DNA of 64,000 nucleotides from Bradyrhizobium sp. CB2312 (GCF_029714425.1 NZ_CP121668.1:3059501-3123500); one strand, 5' to 3'; numbered from the stretch's first letter, positions 53,065-63,410 are shown. Notes: a model not told the origin generated them from the sequence alone. Numbers and translations: made by a program.

Positions 53065-53223
53065 GATGCGTTCACCGACCTGCTTGGCGGTACGACATGG
53101 ACGAAGACGGTTATTAAGCCCTCTTCAGCTTGCGCCGCGCAATGCGGCTCTTTCCCTTCGATTTGAACTCCGAGACCTAGCGACGGGTCAAAGCCCGCAT
53201 CCCACCAATGCACGCCATCATCG

Positions 53224-53340
53224 TCAGCCAAAGAATAGCCCCACGACCATGCGAGCGAAGCATATCATAAGGCTAGACATGCAAACGGCTATCGCAATGT
53301 CGATGTAGAATAGCAGCCATTCGCGGTCCTCATCGCGCAT
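53224..53340 (-). CDS. 38-residue membrane protein coupled to the DUF3606 gene
   Basis: ATG 53340 lies inside the last codons of the DUF3606 gene, so the two overlap by 11 bases. The product begins MRDEDREWLLFYIDIAIAV and continues with CMSSLMICFARMVVGLFFG, one long hydrophobic segment after a short charged head. The overlap suggests translational coupling. No family known. Confidence 0.6.
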   Translation of the reverse strand: MRDEDREWLLFYIDIAIAVCMSSLMICFARMVVGLFFG

Positions 53341-53521
53341 CTGCCTCTTTGCCCAACTCCTTGCGCACCGTAGCTGCGGAGTTGCCCACCTTATCGACTG
53401 CTTTCTGAAGCTCTTCGCGGGTCACGCCAAGCGAGTGGGTCCAGTACTTCACCTCGTGAGCCTCATGCATGTTTATCTTGCTGCGGTCGGGCTGACCACG
53501 CTTGGTTAGGTTATCGGTCAC
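53330..53521 (-). CDS. DUF3606 family protein
   Basis: 63 residues: DNLTKRGQPDRSKINMHEAH, EVKYWTHSLGVTREELQKAV and a Lys/Glu-rich end match the short DUF3606 pattern (RxxQDRSRIN...EVxYWTxxLGVSxEEL). Function unknown; such genes are often stress-related in rhizobia. GAGGAGAACTC-like purine stretch upstream. Confidence 0.85.
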   Translation of the reverse strand: MTDNLTKRGQPDRSKINMHEAHEVKYWTHSLGVTREELQKAVDKVGNSAATVRKELGKEADAR

Positions 53522-53833
53522 GCTCGTCCTCCCTATTTGAAGAGGAGAACTCAGCTAGGAACGGCGCGTTCCTTTACTCAGTCCCTTAAACGAGCTTGCG
53601 CGCAGCAAGCCTTCCGAGGTGATGTCCCGATACTCGATGTCGGCGTAGAATGCCGGTTCGACCCACGTCGCCTTAGGCTTTTTGATAGGCTTTATTAGCT
53701 TGGCTTTTGGGCTCACCACCGTGTCCAGCGCCTTGCGGATTTGAGCAGATGTCGTGCGGGTGTCAACGCCGACATAAATCTGACCCACCTTCGCGGAAGT
53801 CGCCGAAGTAATTCTGACCCACCCCGGCGCTAT

Positions 53834-53886
53834 ATTGTGCTGGCCAGCTGCGGAGGGCGGAGCCCGTAGCGGCTGGCCAGCACAAT
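53834..53886. repeat. Inverted repeat at the 3' end of istB
   Basis: ATTGTGCTGGCCAGC (53834-53848) pairs perfectly with GCTGGCCAGCACAAT (53872-53886). It lies 3 bp past the istB stop, inside the IS, and may serve as its terminator or block readthrough from ligD. Confidence 0.7.
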
Positions 53887-53889
53887 GTC

Positions 53890-55121
<1,232 letters not shown>

Positions 55122-55939
55122 TATTTCCCAGGTGGGTCAGTTTTACTTCGGCGCAGTGGATCACTTTTGCATCGGCGCTAACATGCGGGACCAGCCGGTG
55201 CCGACCTTGCCCACGTAAACCAGCTCTTCGCCTTGCTGCTTGCCAAGGTACAGCGCGGCTGCTCCCGACGGGTCTTTGATGAACCCAACCACCGGGAAAG
55301 TACCCTTGTGTATAGTTTTGACCTTTAAGCCAAGCCTCGGTGCGCTCCGAGCGATATGGAGCCTCGGCCTTCTTGGATACGATACCTTCGTAGTGCAGCT
55401 TGCTTGCGGCCTCGAACAGCTCGTTACCATCGCCGATCACATGTTCACTGTAGAGCGCAGGTGCCTCGATTTTGTGAGTATAACAATTCCTGCAGCAGCT
55501 CCTTGCGTGCGAGCTGCGACGCACTTCGCAAGTCTTTGCCATCGAGCCATAGAAGATCGAAGGCGTAATACAACAGGCGATCCTGATTGCCTCCGGCGAG
55601 GTCAGCCTGCAACTCGGAGAAGTTGGTCCGGCCGTCATGCACGACAACGACTTCGCCGTCGATGATCGCCTGACCGGGAAGGTCAAAAGCGCCGGCGATG
55701 ACGGAGAAACGCTTGATCCAATTCAGGACGGTGCGGGTAAATGCTTTGCGGCCATCGCCGTCGATATGGAGCTGGATGCGGTAACCGTCATATTTAATTT
55801 CATGGAGCCAATTTTCTCCTGAGGGCGCCTTGCTTTTGAGCGTGGCAAGTTGGGGCTTGATGAAGCCCGGCATCGCAGGTGCTTTGGTACGCCTCGCCAC
55901 TACGCAACTCACAAAAAATCCGACGACGGGCAGCCTACC

Positions 55940-56656
55940 CTGTCAGCAACGAGTTCAAAAACGTGCGGGCCGGCACTGCCGTTCCAAGGCCGCCGCAAGA
56001 CCTCGGGACCCGGTCGATTACAACACGCTAAAGATCGAAATCCAGATTCGGTCGCAACTGCAGCATGCGTGGGCAACGGCCGTCGAGACCGTGGGCACAC
56101 TCCAGCAGCGGGCGCTCAAGTCCAGCCAAGGCGAGAAGGATTGGCTGCGATTCTTTGCTTTTGGCCAGCAGCGCCTTTGCATTGCGGGAAGGCACGCCGC
56201 CCGTTCCGGGAACGCCCAACGTCTATCGTGAACTCGTCCACGAAATGCGCGACTACGTGCGTCGGCTCGATCTGGCGAAGCGGCTGGAGGCCTACGGGCA
56301 CGCCATGAACCTGTTGTCCAGCCCGCAGCACAACAGAGGCGACAATCACTATTTCCTGTTGGAGATGAACCCCCGCGTTGATGTCGGTCCAGGTCACCAC
56401 CTTTAAGTTCGGCGAATCGACGCTGGCGAATCAAAGATATCTCGACTTCGAGCGCAGGCTGAAAGGCATCCCCGGCGCGGAGGCCGTCCTTGTCTCGGTT
56501 GTTTCCTCTGACGCGGTGCGGAAAGCCTATCCTAATTATTTTCTCGACACTCAGGTGTTCGTGCGGCTTATTCGAGAGGCGACCAAAACACTCAGGCCGC
56601 CACCGCGCCCCTCAAGGGGGCCGCCCGACACAAGGCAGCTCGATCTGTTCAAGTAG
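55940..56656 (+). pseudogene. RelA/SpoT-domain protein, frameshifted
   Basis: Remnant of a ppGpp-synthetase-like domain protein. Frame 1 holds YNTLKIEIQIRSQLQHAWAT and ALKSSQGEKDWLRFF; near 56160 it shifts to ALREGTPPVPGTPNVYRELV and LDLAKRLEAYGHAMNLL; near 56380 to TTFKFGESTLANQRYLDFER and AEAVLVSVVSSDAVRKAYPN, ending at 56656. EIQIRTQLQHAW is the hallmark of the RelA/SpoT catalytic domain. The 5' part before 55940 is not readable as the family, so it is truncated too. Confidence 0.75.
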
Positions 56657-56684
56657 CAGGCGCTTTGGTAGTTCGGACCGGCAT

Positions 56685-56906
56685 TTAGGCTTTCCCTTCC
56701 GCCTCGCTCTCCTCAAGCGCGATCTTCATAAACTCATCGTGGTTGAATGCGACCTGCCCGACCGTTTTAGCCTCGAATAGCGGCGCACGTGCTTCCCTTA
56801 AATGCTGTGCCCGGCTCGCACGTGTAGAGCATAGGTCGGAACGGCCCCAAGCCCATCTCCAGGGCTGGCAGGTGACGAGCCGCCCGTGCACGCTAACCCA
56901 ACGCAT
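56685..56906 (-). CDS. Possible small hypothetical protein or remnant
   Basis: 73 residues, weak. The last 35 residues (ARAPLFEAKTVGQVAFNHDE; LEESEAEGKA) look like real protein with acidic helical character, while the first half is Trp/Arg-rich and unlike it. It may be the tail of a decayed gene. The stretch 56657-57175 holds nothing else apart from the hairpin at 56991. Confidence 0.3.
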   Translation of the reverse strand: MRWVSVHGRLVTCQPWRWAWGRSDLCSTRASRAQHLREARAPLFEAKTVGQVAFNHDEFMKIALEESEAEGKA

Positions 56907-56990
56907 GCGCTGGCAGTAATCTCATTTCTCTTCGTCTGTACGAAATGGACCGGATTGGAGATTAAATTCGAGGCGACCGGCTAGATGAAA

Positions 56991-57027
56991 GACGGCTCCG
57001 TTTGACCCGGGGGGACCCGGAGCCGTC
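56991..57027. terminator. GC-rich hairpin
   Basis: GACGGCTCCG ... CGGAGCCGTC, 10-bp perfect stem and 17-base loop, without a T run. It lies alone between a decayed gene and the Gly-rich protein gene. Confidence 0.45.
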
Positions 57028-57175
57028 CTGCCAACCCTTCATGCCAGCCCGTGTGAAGGGCTAACAACCAAATTTCACCCCCGGTGTGTTGTTCCTGCTG
57101 GTTCGCCGTTGGGCGCGATCAGAACAAAGGGGATCGCGAAGCGTTTAAGTCGCGCAACTCAATCCGGAGGTCGTC

Positions 57176-57535
57176 ATGATCAAGAAGGCGTTTTTCGCTC
57201 TTAGCGTCGCAGCGGTGCTTGCCCTGGCGCCCAGTGCAGCGTCCGCCCAACGCGGCTTTCATGGAGGATGGCACGGCGGCGGTTGGCATGGCGGCGGTTG
57301 GGGAGGCGGTTGGCGCGGCGGCGGATGGGGAGCACCAGCTGTGGGCATAGGTCTCGGCCTTGGGCTCGCCAGCGCGGCAGCTTGGGGACCTGGCTGGGGG
57401 TGGGGAGGACCTGGCTGGGGACCCGGCTGGGGAGCGCCGGGTTGGAGTTACGCAGCGTATGGCGGTTGCACGCGATGGCGTCGCGTCTGGACTGGCTGGG
57501 GTTGGAGGCTCAGGCCAGTGAACGTGTGTTGGTGA
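57176..57535 (+). CDS. Exported Gly/Trp-rich protein
   Basis: 119 residues with a signal peptide (FALSVAAVLALAPSAASA/Q). The mature part is almost only Gly and Trp with His at first (GWHGGGWHGGGWGGGWRGGG) and ends with a Cys-containing tail (GGCTRWRRVWTGWGWRLRPV). Such proteins are common in Bradyrhizobium envelopes; the role is unknown. GGAGG lies 8 bases before ATG 57176. Confidence 0.75.
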   Translation: MIKKAFFALSVAAVLALAPSAASAQRGFHGGWHGGGWHGGGWGGGWRGGGWGAPAVGIGLGLGLASAAAWGPGWGWGGPGWGPGWGAPGWSYAAYGGCTRWRRVWTGWGWRLRPVNVCW

Positions 57536-57650
57536 GATTGAAGCGGCCCCGACCGCAGCGACTGGAGGGGGTCTGTTGGTCCGGGGCCGCACTTGCTGGC
57601 TCAGCGGCGAATCAGTTTGAGCAAAAGATGCGGTCCGTCAACCGTCGTTC

Positions 57651-57875
57651 CTATTTTCCGGAGAGCAGCTCGTCGCCCGGCGTCAGCAGGCGCACATAGG
57701 TGCCGCTCTCGTGGAGTTCGAGCCAGCCTTTCTCGACCGCATACTTGATCCCAGCGCCGAACTCCGGGCCGCTCGCCTTCAGCTGGTAGAGGAACGGCGC
57801 GTTGAGCTTCTCGATGCGAATGCGCCCGTCCTGGATTGGCGGGATGCCTAGCGTCGTGCTGCTGATGCGGTGCGC
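57651..57875 (-). pseudogene. Conserved small protein lacking a normal start codon
   Basis: The minus strand reads PPIQDGRIRIEKLNAPFLYQ, LKASGPEFGAGIKYAVEKGW and LELHESGTYVRLLTPGDELL before a TAG at 57651-57653. It looks like real coding sequence (a small domain of basic-acidic balance), but between the upstream TGA and this region there is no ATG, GTG or TTG in frame, only ATT/ATC. The 5' end was probably lost next to the gene 57880-58230. Confidence 0.5.
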
Positions 57876-57879
57876 CGTG

Positions 57880-58230
57880 TCAATCGGTCAGGTTAAGCGT
57901 CTTATCGGCGCAGACGTTTATGCCGGAAGCATCCGCCAACTGGCCGTCGTCGAACCTCCCGCGCAGATCGAAGCGGCAATCGCTGGCCTGTGGCAGTTTA
58001 GCCGACGCTTGCTTGCCGGGTTTCAGCGGGCCGAGCACTTCCTTCCAGTCTGCAGAGCCGGACTTGGTCGCCTCTAGCTGGATCAGATCCGCTTTGCGCG
58101 AGTTCGTCACTGTGACGGTGACCGCGCCCGCTTGGTTCGCCTTCGCCTTCGGTTTAGGCGCGGCGTGCGCGGCGCTAAAGCCGAACAGAGTTGCTCCCAC
58201 GAGCGCTGCAGCAAGTGTCCGAGTGTACAT
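57880..58230 (-). CDS. Small exported protein of unknown function
   Basis: 116 residues; signal peptide ALVGATLFGFSAAHA/A, then a Lys/Ala-rich linker and a beta-rich domain (VTVTVTNSRKADLIQLEATK; LPQASDCRFDLRGRFDDGQL; NVCADKTLNL) with two Cys that could pair. No family is recognised. GGAGAC is 5 bases before the ATG. Confidence 0.65.
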   Translation of the reverse strand: MYTRTLAAALVGATLFGFSAAHAAPKPKAKANQAGAVTVTVTNSRKADLIQLEATKSGSADWKEVLGPLKPGKQASAKLPQASDCRFDLRGRFDDGQLADASGINVCADKTLNLTD

Positions 58231-58696
58231 CGGATTGTCTCCGTTTGGCCCCCAGCAGCGACGGTCTCATTCTTCAACGCGAAACGGTCCCGACTATGGC
58301 CAGTTCGCGTGTTTCATAGATCAAGGTGAAGAAATCCCTTCACCCAGTAGTCCAGCGCTCCCGGCGCGCAGTGCGGCCTTCCTGCGGGCCTCTGACCTGC
58401 CCATCGCCTGTCTCGCCGTGATGGGAGCTGCGCTCGATGGTGACGCCGTGAGACGAGATAGCTCGATCCAGCTACGTGCGTTTTGTCGGCGGTGCAGAAA
58501 TTTCTTGCTGATGCGACCCTTTCGCCATGTACTCGTCCCGGCACACACAAAAAATGGGAACCGCACCAATGATCGATCCAGCGCGGCACTACCGTTGCAA
58601 CGTGCAGGACTTCGTGTTCGATCTGACCGACTTCGTCAAAGAGCGGATCGGCCGGGCGCGTTGCGATGTCCCGCCCCGGTACATAGATCGCGGCTT
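58231..58696. other. 466-bp stretch without a supported gene
   Basis: Plus-strand reading near 58569-58660 gives a short open stretch with DFVFDLTDFVKERIGRA that looks protein-like but has no usable frame on either side, so it may be a remnant. Nothing else is recognised. Confidence 0.4.
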
Positions 58697-59296
58697 ATGG
58701 TATCGCGTACTGAGTTCGCCCTCCCGGTCAAGGGCATCAAAGTCCCGACTGGTGACAACTGGCTCCACGAGATCAAGCACGACGGCTACCGCATCAAACT
58801 GATGCGGGAGGGCAAGCGCGTGCGCCTCATCACCCGGGGCGGCAACGACTGGACCGACCGCTATCCCTGGATTGTCGAGACCGCGCTGACGCTCCGCAGC
58901 GAGCAGTTCATTCTTGATGGCGAGGCGGTCGTGCTCGGCGTCGATGGCAATTCCGACTTCAGCGCGCTGCATTCGCGCAAGCACGACCACGAGGTGCAGT
59001 TCTACGCCTTCGACATCCTGAGCGCCGATGGTGACGACTATCGCCTCTTGCCGCTCTCACTCCGCAAGACGAACCTTGCGCGGCTGTTGCGCAACCGAGC
59101 CGAGGGCATTGCCGCCGCTCCGTTCGAGCAGGGCGGGATCGGACCCGACCTGTTCCGGCACGCTTGCATCATGGGGCTGGAGGGCATGGTCTCGAAGCAG
59201 GTTGATCGCGCCTATCGCGAGGGCCACTGCGACCACTGGATCAAGAGCAAGAACCCGAAGCATCCCGCCTACCGCCGGGTGCAGGATCAGTTCTGA
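58697..59296 (+). CDS. Stand-alone ATP-dependent DNA ligase catalytic domain
   Basis: 199 residues from ATG 58697, only the adenylation domain: motif I EIKHDGYR (Lys is the adenylated residue) near 27-34, motif III-like FILDGEAVVLGVDG, motif IV GLEGMVSK and motif V IKSKNPKHPAY. It lacks the OB-fold domain of full ligases. Short ligases of this form are common in Bradyrhizobium next to NHEJ genes; here the only neighbour of that kind is the broken ligD 3 kb away. Activity is uncertain. Confidence 0.88.
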   Translation: MVSRTEFALPVKGIKVPTGDNWLHEIKHDGYRIKLMREGKRVRLITRGGNDWTDRYPWIVETALTLRSEQFILDGEAVVLGVDGNSDFSALHSRKHDHEVQFYAFDILSADGDDYRLLPLSLRKTNLARLLRNRAEGIAAAPFEQGGIGPDLFRHACIMGLEGMVSKQVDRAYREGHCDHWIKSKNPKHPAYRRVQDQF

Positions 59297-59360
59297 TCTA
59301 GGGCGAAAAGAAAAGGCCGCCCCGAGGCGGCTAGTCCAAGATCGATCTTCCTTCTTCTAC

Positions 59361-59552
59361 TTATTTCTTGAGGGCGTCAGCGGCGTCCCGCGCTGCGTCC
59401 TTCACATCTCCTGCAGCCTGGTGGGCCGATCCCTTAGCCTTATCCATCTTGCCTTCGCCTTCGAGGTCCCTGTCTCCGGTAAGCTTGCCAGCGCCCTCTT
59501 TGATCGCGCCTTTTGCCTTGTCGGCAGCGCCCTTCACATGTTCGCGGTCCAT
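59361..59552 (-). CDS. CsbD family stress protein
   Basis: 63 residues: DREHVKGAADKAKGAIKEGA, GKLTGDRDLEGEGKMDKAKG and a C-terminal helical Lys/Ala region. This is the CsbD pattern, a small soluble helical protein often induced by general stress. Function is unknown. Confidence 0.93.
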   Translation of the reverse strand: MDREHVKGAADKAKGAIKEGAGKLTGDRDLEGEGKMDKAKGSAHQAAGDVKDAARDAADALKK

Positions 59553-59752
59553 GATCGTGTTCCTTTGCCGTTCTTAAGACGGCACAACGAAAGCGTAGCA
59601 AAGAGGTTCCTTGAGAACGTGCGCCGTGGTGGTCTGCTGCTGGCCTGAGCCCAAAGCCGGACGCAGGGCAGCGTACCGTCACAAGCCCCCTCGTGACCGA
59701 GGGGAAGTATTGGGTGAATGCTCACTCTTCTGCGACGAGAGTGGCTGCGCCT

Positions 59753-60934
59753 TCATCGCTTCTGTTGGTCGGTGCGTGCTGCAAAGGTTGCCGTGAAAAT
59801 CGTGCTGTCGTCCGTCGAAGTGGCAGAGATCTGTCCACCATGCGCCCTTGCGATTTCCTGTGAGATATAGAGACCAAGCCCCAATCCCTTCTGGTTAGGC
59901 AGAACGTCACCTCGGTGAAAGGCGGTAAAAAGGTGCGGCATCGCTTGCGCTGGGATCGGCGGTCCCTTGTTGATCACCTGGATCCTAAAGCCCGCATCAC
60001 TGGACCTCGCAACAATATTGATGGGCTCGTCGGGCGCACCATAGGTAATCGCGTTGCCGAGCAAATTGGATATCATCTGACTCAATCGACCCGCGTCAAC
60101 GTTTACCGCCGCTGGTGCGTCAACATCCAACAAAATGCGGCGCTCTGAGTGCACGCTTTCGAACTCGGATACGATCTGAATTATGATGGGTCGCAAGTCC
60201 TGGCGTTCGGACCTCAGTTGCATCCCGGCACCCAGGCGGAAGCGGGCGAAATCCATGACGTTGTCTATCAAACCCGCCATCCGATTGACGCTGCCCTGCA
60301 AAAGCGCGATCCAATCTTTCCCTTCCTGATCGACCTTCTTGTTTAAGAGCCGCAGGCCGCCCTGAATCGAGGCAAGTGGATTTCTGAGGTCATGGCCGAG
60401 GACGGCGATGAATTGCTCACGAAGCTCCGCATTCTTCCGTTCCGCTGCAAGCTTGCTTTCGGTCAATTCCATTCGTTCGGCTGCGTCGAGATGAGCTGCA
60501 ATCAGCTCCGCAAACAGCTTGAACATGCCAACGACTTCAGGGGTATTTAGCTTGCGCGGTTTCGGGTCGATTGCACAGAGCGTTCCGAAGAATGAGCCAT
60601 CCGGAAGAACAATCGGGACCGAGATATAGCTCTGAAAACCGTACTGAGCCGGAGTATGGTGGTTGCAGTACTCTGAGTCCTCGCTGACATTGTCGATGAT
60701 CACAGCCTCGCGGCTTTGGCGAATTTCGTGGCAAATCGTGCTCTCGATCTTCAGCTCGTCGCCCGGCTTCAGCCCGAAGGCGAGGTCGTCTCGCGATGCA
60801 CAGGTGATCCATCTGTCCTCGGTGACGCGGGCAACTGCGGTAAACCCCATGCCCGTCGTTCGACTCACCACGTCAAGAATGGTCGAGACAGCGGCAATTC
60901 CGCTGACTTTCGTGATGTCATGTTCGAATTCCAT
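59753..60934 (-). CDS. GAF-domain sensor histidine kinase
   Basis: 393 residues from ATG 60934, preceded by GGGGGA; the frame is open further upstream to 61288 but that part overlaps an intergenic repeat. GAF domain at ~10-165 (VSRTTGMGFTAVARVTEDRW; GFQSYISVPIVLPDGSFFGT), His-kinase dimerisation domain with the phospho-His in AVLGHDLRNPLASIQGGLRL, and ATPase motifs MISNLLGNAITYG and QKGLGLGLYISQEI. It is soluble, no membrane segment. No response regulator is adjacent. Confidence 0.9.
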   Translation of the reverse strand: MEFEHDITKVSGIAAVSTILDVVSRTTGMGFTAVARVTEDRWITCASRDDLAFGLKPGDELKIESTICHEIRQSREAVIIDNVSEDSEYCNHHTPAQYGFQSYISVPIVLPDGSFFGTLCAIDPKPRKLNTPEVVGMFKLFAELIAAHLDAAERMELTESKLAAERKNAELREQFIAVLGHDLRNPLASIQGGLRLLNKKVDQEGKDWIALLQGSVNRMAGLIDNVMDFARFRLGAGMQLRSERQDLRPIIIQIVSEFESVHSERRILLDVDAPAAVNVDAGRLSQMISNLLGNAITYGAPDEPINIVARSSDAGFRIQVINKGPPIPAQAMPHLFTAFHRGDVLPNQKGLGLGLYISQEIARAHGGQISATSTDDSTIFTATFAARTDQQKR

Positions 60935-61092
60935 CCAGTCCCCCACGCACAGGAACTCTTTGTTCCAGTCTGAACGCTGCTTCAGCCTAACCAAATAAAT
61001 ACCCGTCTGCACAGCGCGAAAAGTGCCTGGGGTGCCGTGCCTGCCATCGAATTGTGCCCGCTGCTTGGCCATCGGACCAAGTTTTGCTTGTG

Positions 61093-61197
61093 CCCCATCG
61101 GCGAAGTTGCGCCTCGTCTGCCGAAGGTCCGCTAACTGCGCCCGCGCGGACCGGATTTGCTCAATCTGAGTTCTTCGCACTTGACCCAAAGCAGTCA
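61093..61197 (+). repeat. Dispersed intergenic repeat, family D copy 5
   Basis: GCCCCATCGGCGAAGTTGCG ... CGGACCGGATTTGCTCAATC TGAGTTCTTCGCACTTGACC CAAAGCAGTC: a well-kept copy. Confidence 0.8.
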
Positions 61198-61290
61198 AAT
61201 TAGGGCCAGACCACCCGTGGCTGGGCCGATGCTCCACCGTCGTGCTTAAGAACATTTCTCCCGTCGCAGCGTTAGCCGTCAGGAGCAATC

Positions 61291-61452
61291 ATGAATCATC
61301 AGGACTGGCGCTTTTACGGATTTGTGGGCGGATGCCTACTGGCCGCCGTCATATTCGTCGCAGCGGTTGTCGGCGGCCAGGTTGGTGGAACACGAGTGGC
61401 TGAATTGCCTCAAAATTCGTACAGTAAGCCGAGTCAGAACCCGGGAATGTAG
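61291..61452 (+). CDS. Very small single-pass membrane protein
   Basis: 53 residues: MNHQDWRFYGFVGGCLLAAV then IFVAAVVGGQVGG, one clear membrane segment with a polar head, followed by a short tail ending NPGM. CAGGAG lies 7 bases upstream of the ATG. No family known. Confidence 0.55.
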   Translation: MNHQDWRFYGFVGGCLLAAVIFVAAVVGGQVGGTRVAELPQNSYSKPSQNPGM

Positions 61453-61689
61453 TGATGAATTACGGCGCGCGATGCAATCTGCGGAAATAGTAGTAAGGTT
61501 GTTAGGGCTGTCCGGCCAATGAAGATGCTGAAAATTCAGGTCAGCTTTTTGGGGTAGATCGGACGCAACTAGTCTTCCTTTCCGAGGGGCGCTCGTGACC
61601 CGAAGCGGTCCTGACCCACTCGCGTTGCAGCGTTCGCACCTGTGCAACTACCGACGACCCTCAGTTTTTGATGAGGATCGAACGAACCG

Positions 61690-61890
61690 GCGGGATTTTA
61701 TTGCGGGTAGTGCGGCACTGCTTGTCTCGCCGCGCATTCGTGGGCAGAGGGGCCGACATCGCCGGATTGGCTATCATGATGGTGCGACCCTGTAGTTGCC
61801 ACTCTTCAAAGGTGTGGCAGTGAAGTTTGCGCGATCATGGTCGGATTGAAGGGAAGAACCTGATCATTGACTACAGATCGCCTGTCGCGA
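61690..61890 (+). pseudogene. Remnant of an ABC-transporter substrate-binding protein (PF04392 type)
   Basis: Two pieces in different frames: TNRRDFIAGSAALLVSPRIR (a Tat-like start) with RRIGYHDGA, and GRIEGKNLIIDYRSPVA at ~61839-61890. These match the N-terminus and the GYVEGKNLxIEYR element of the family, which normally are ~65 residues apart; most of the protein is gone. Confidence 0.6.
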
Positions 61891-61946
61891 TTAGACATAC
61901 TCTCCGAGCGTCAATGCAAGACGCGGGAAAGGCTCGCCGATGCACA

Positions 61947-62135
61947 CTACCAGTTAGACCAGTCCTGACGCTCTTCGATGGCGAGTTCCACCTTGGTGGT
62001 GAGCCACAATAGGTTTGAGGAGAGATCAGCAAACAACTCCTTCTTCGATTGGTCGGCTGCATGGCGTCTGCTGATAAGCGCGCACTCCTCCGCTTCGGTG
62101 AGGAGTTTTTCTAGGTGGGTTTGCATGTCGTGCAA
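61947..62135 (-). CDS. Small conserved helical protein
   Basis: 62 residues: QTHLEKLLTEAEECALISRR, ADQSKKELFADLSSNLLWLT and a Glu-rich end; it has the shape of small rhizobial helical proteins. ATG 62126 (residue 4) is an alternative start. No function known. Confidence 0.55.
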   Translation of the reverse strand: MHDMQTHLEKLLTEAEECALISRRHAADQSKKELFADLSSNLLWLTTKVELAIEERQDWSNW

Positions 62136-62310
62136 GGCTGTACCCTTGCGGCACTAACGTGTCGGCACGCCAGCGTGTCGCGGAACTGACGTCGCTCATC
62201 TTCAATCGGCCGCCGGGTTGGTCGTTCCTAAAGTGAATTAGGAATTCGGGAGGATCTTGTGTGCGATATGACACCAATGCCGCGTAGTTCGCATACTTGA
62301 AAGACAGCTT

Positions 62311-62401
62311 ATGGCCCTTCAGCGAAGTTGTGCCTCGTCTGGCGGAGGCCCGCTCCTTGCGGATAAGCGGAGTGGATTTGCTCGCTCTGAGTTCTTCGCA
62401 T
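62311..62401 (+). repeat. Dispersed intergenic repeat, family D copy 6
   Basis: ATGGCCCTTCAGCGAAGTTG ... GAGTGGATTTGCTCGCTCTG AGTTCTTCGCA; the TTGACCC end is replaced by a G run. Confidence 0.7.
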
Positions 62402-62523
62402 TTTTGGGGGGCGCCGAGCGCCGCCCTGGTGCTAGGATCGACCGAGCAGACCACGGTTCCCGGAAAGTATACCTGCCTCACCGTGTGGATCACGGGCGGT
62501 ACGCACTGCTCTACGCTCGCTAC

Positions 62524-62664
62524 GTTAGGGCCTACCGGGAGAGCCTTGAGACGTTGAAGCTCCCCAAGCCTGACACTTTCCTAGGCCTGAAGACACAAGA
62601 GCCGTTCCCGCTGGAACCGCAACCGGCGGAGCCAGCGGACAGAGGCTTGAAGCCCAGCAACTAA
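62524..62664 (+). pseudogene. Small protein remnant with LPxPxTFLGxK motif, copy 1
   Basis: Frame ending at TAA 62662 reads VRAYRESLETLKLPKPDTFL then GLKTQEPFPLEPQPAEP. No start codon of its own is clear; the frame runs upstream into the family D repeat. Compare 62805-62938. Confidence 0.35.
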
Positions 62665-62804
62665 TCCTCAACGCGGCTGGTCCTCATCACCGGCTTCGGC
62701 TCTGCCCGTAGGTGTCGGTGGCTGAGAGACCCAGCGCGCTCCCGCCTGCTAACAGGGGAGTGCTGCTATATCGGAGTATTCTCGAAAAATTTCAGTTCAG
62801 ACCG

Positions 62805-62938
62805 CCCTCATCGCCGAAGAGATTGAGCGAACCAGGGAAATATGTGCGCAGTCGCTGGCGCTTCTCCGGTTGCCCATTCCGAGCACGTTTCTCGGCAACA
62901 AACTGCACCCACCGCCTAAGACGGAAGAGGACGAGTAG
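62805..62938 (+). pseudogene. Small protein remnant with LPxPxTFLGxK motif, copy 2
   Basis: Frame ending at TAG 62936 reads AEEIERTREICAQSLALLRL then PIPSTFLGNKLHPPPKTEED. There is no ATG, GTG or TTG between the preceding in-frame TAA and this text. It shares the LxLPxPxTFLGxK pattern with 62524-62664. Both lie in the otherwise gene-poor stretch 62665-63019 and before. Confidence 0.4.
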
Positions 62939-63019
62939 CCGCCTCAGTCTGCTAAGGTCGAGCGTAGTGTAGGAACGACTTTAACTGCTGCTCTGTTGCA
63001 CACCCGCTGGGAGAACTTC

Positions 63020-63157
63020 ATGTGCGACAAATGCGTAGAACTCGACATCCAGATTGCTCGCTATCGCCTGCTCGACCGGAAGCTGGAGGTGGCGGCAATG
63101 GAAATGGTAGCCGACCTCGAGGCGCAAAAGGTCGCGCTCCACCCCCTCAGTGAGTAA
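63020..63157 (+). CDS. Very small CxxC protein
   Basis: 45 residues starting MCDKCVELDIQIARYRLLDR and ending with a helical Glu/Ala stretch (MVADLEAQKVALHPLSE). GGGAG lies 6 bases before the ATG. Small proteins with this MCDKC start and one helix recur in Bradyrhizobium. No function known. Confidence 0.6.
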   Translation: MCDKCVELDIQIARYRLLDRKLEVAAMEMVADLEAQKVALHPLSE

Positions 63158-63179
63158 TGACCCGAACGAGGGCCGATTG

Positions 63180-63410
63180 ATGCCGAGATACTTCTTCAAC
63201 GTCCACGATACAAAACCAATCATCGACACCGAAGGGGAAGAGTTGCCGGATGCTGAGGCTGCTTGGCGGGAAGCAATAAAGTTTGCTGGTGCAATCTTCC
63301 ACGACGTGGACGGAAAGTTTCGACCTGGGCAGGAGTGGTCACTCGAAGTTGCCGACGAAGCCCGGCGGCCGGTCTACTTCATCGTCATAAGCTCAAAGAG
63401 AATGCAGTAA
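63180..63410 (+). CDS. DUF6894 family protein
   Basis: 76 residues from ATG 63180: MPRYFFNVHDTKPIIDTEGE, ELPDAEAAWREAIKFAGAIF, WSLEVADEARRPVYFIVIS. This is the DUF6894 pattern (PRYFFxVxDG...D.EG.ELPD...A...A). It is a common small protein in Bradyrhizobium and relatives; function unknown. It starts 23 bp after the small CxxC gene and may be co-transcribed. Confidence 0.9.
   Translation: MPRYFFNVHDTKPIIDTEGEELPDAEAAWREAIKFAGAIFHDVDGKFRPGQEWSLEVADEARRPVYFIVISSKRMQ

Noticed and set aside
53001..53231. Minus-strand frame of 76 codons after the cold-shock gene
   Set aside because: It runs through the cold-shock terminator and the end of that gene, and has no support.
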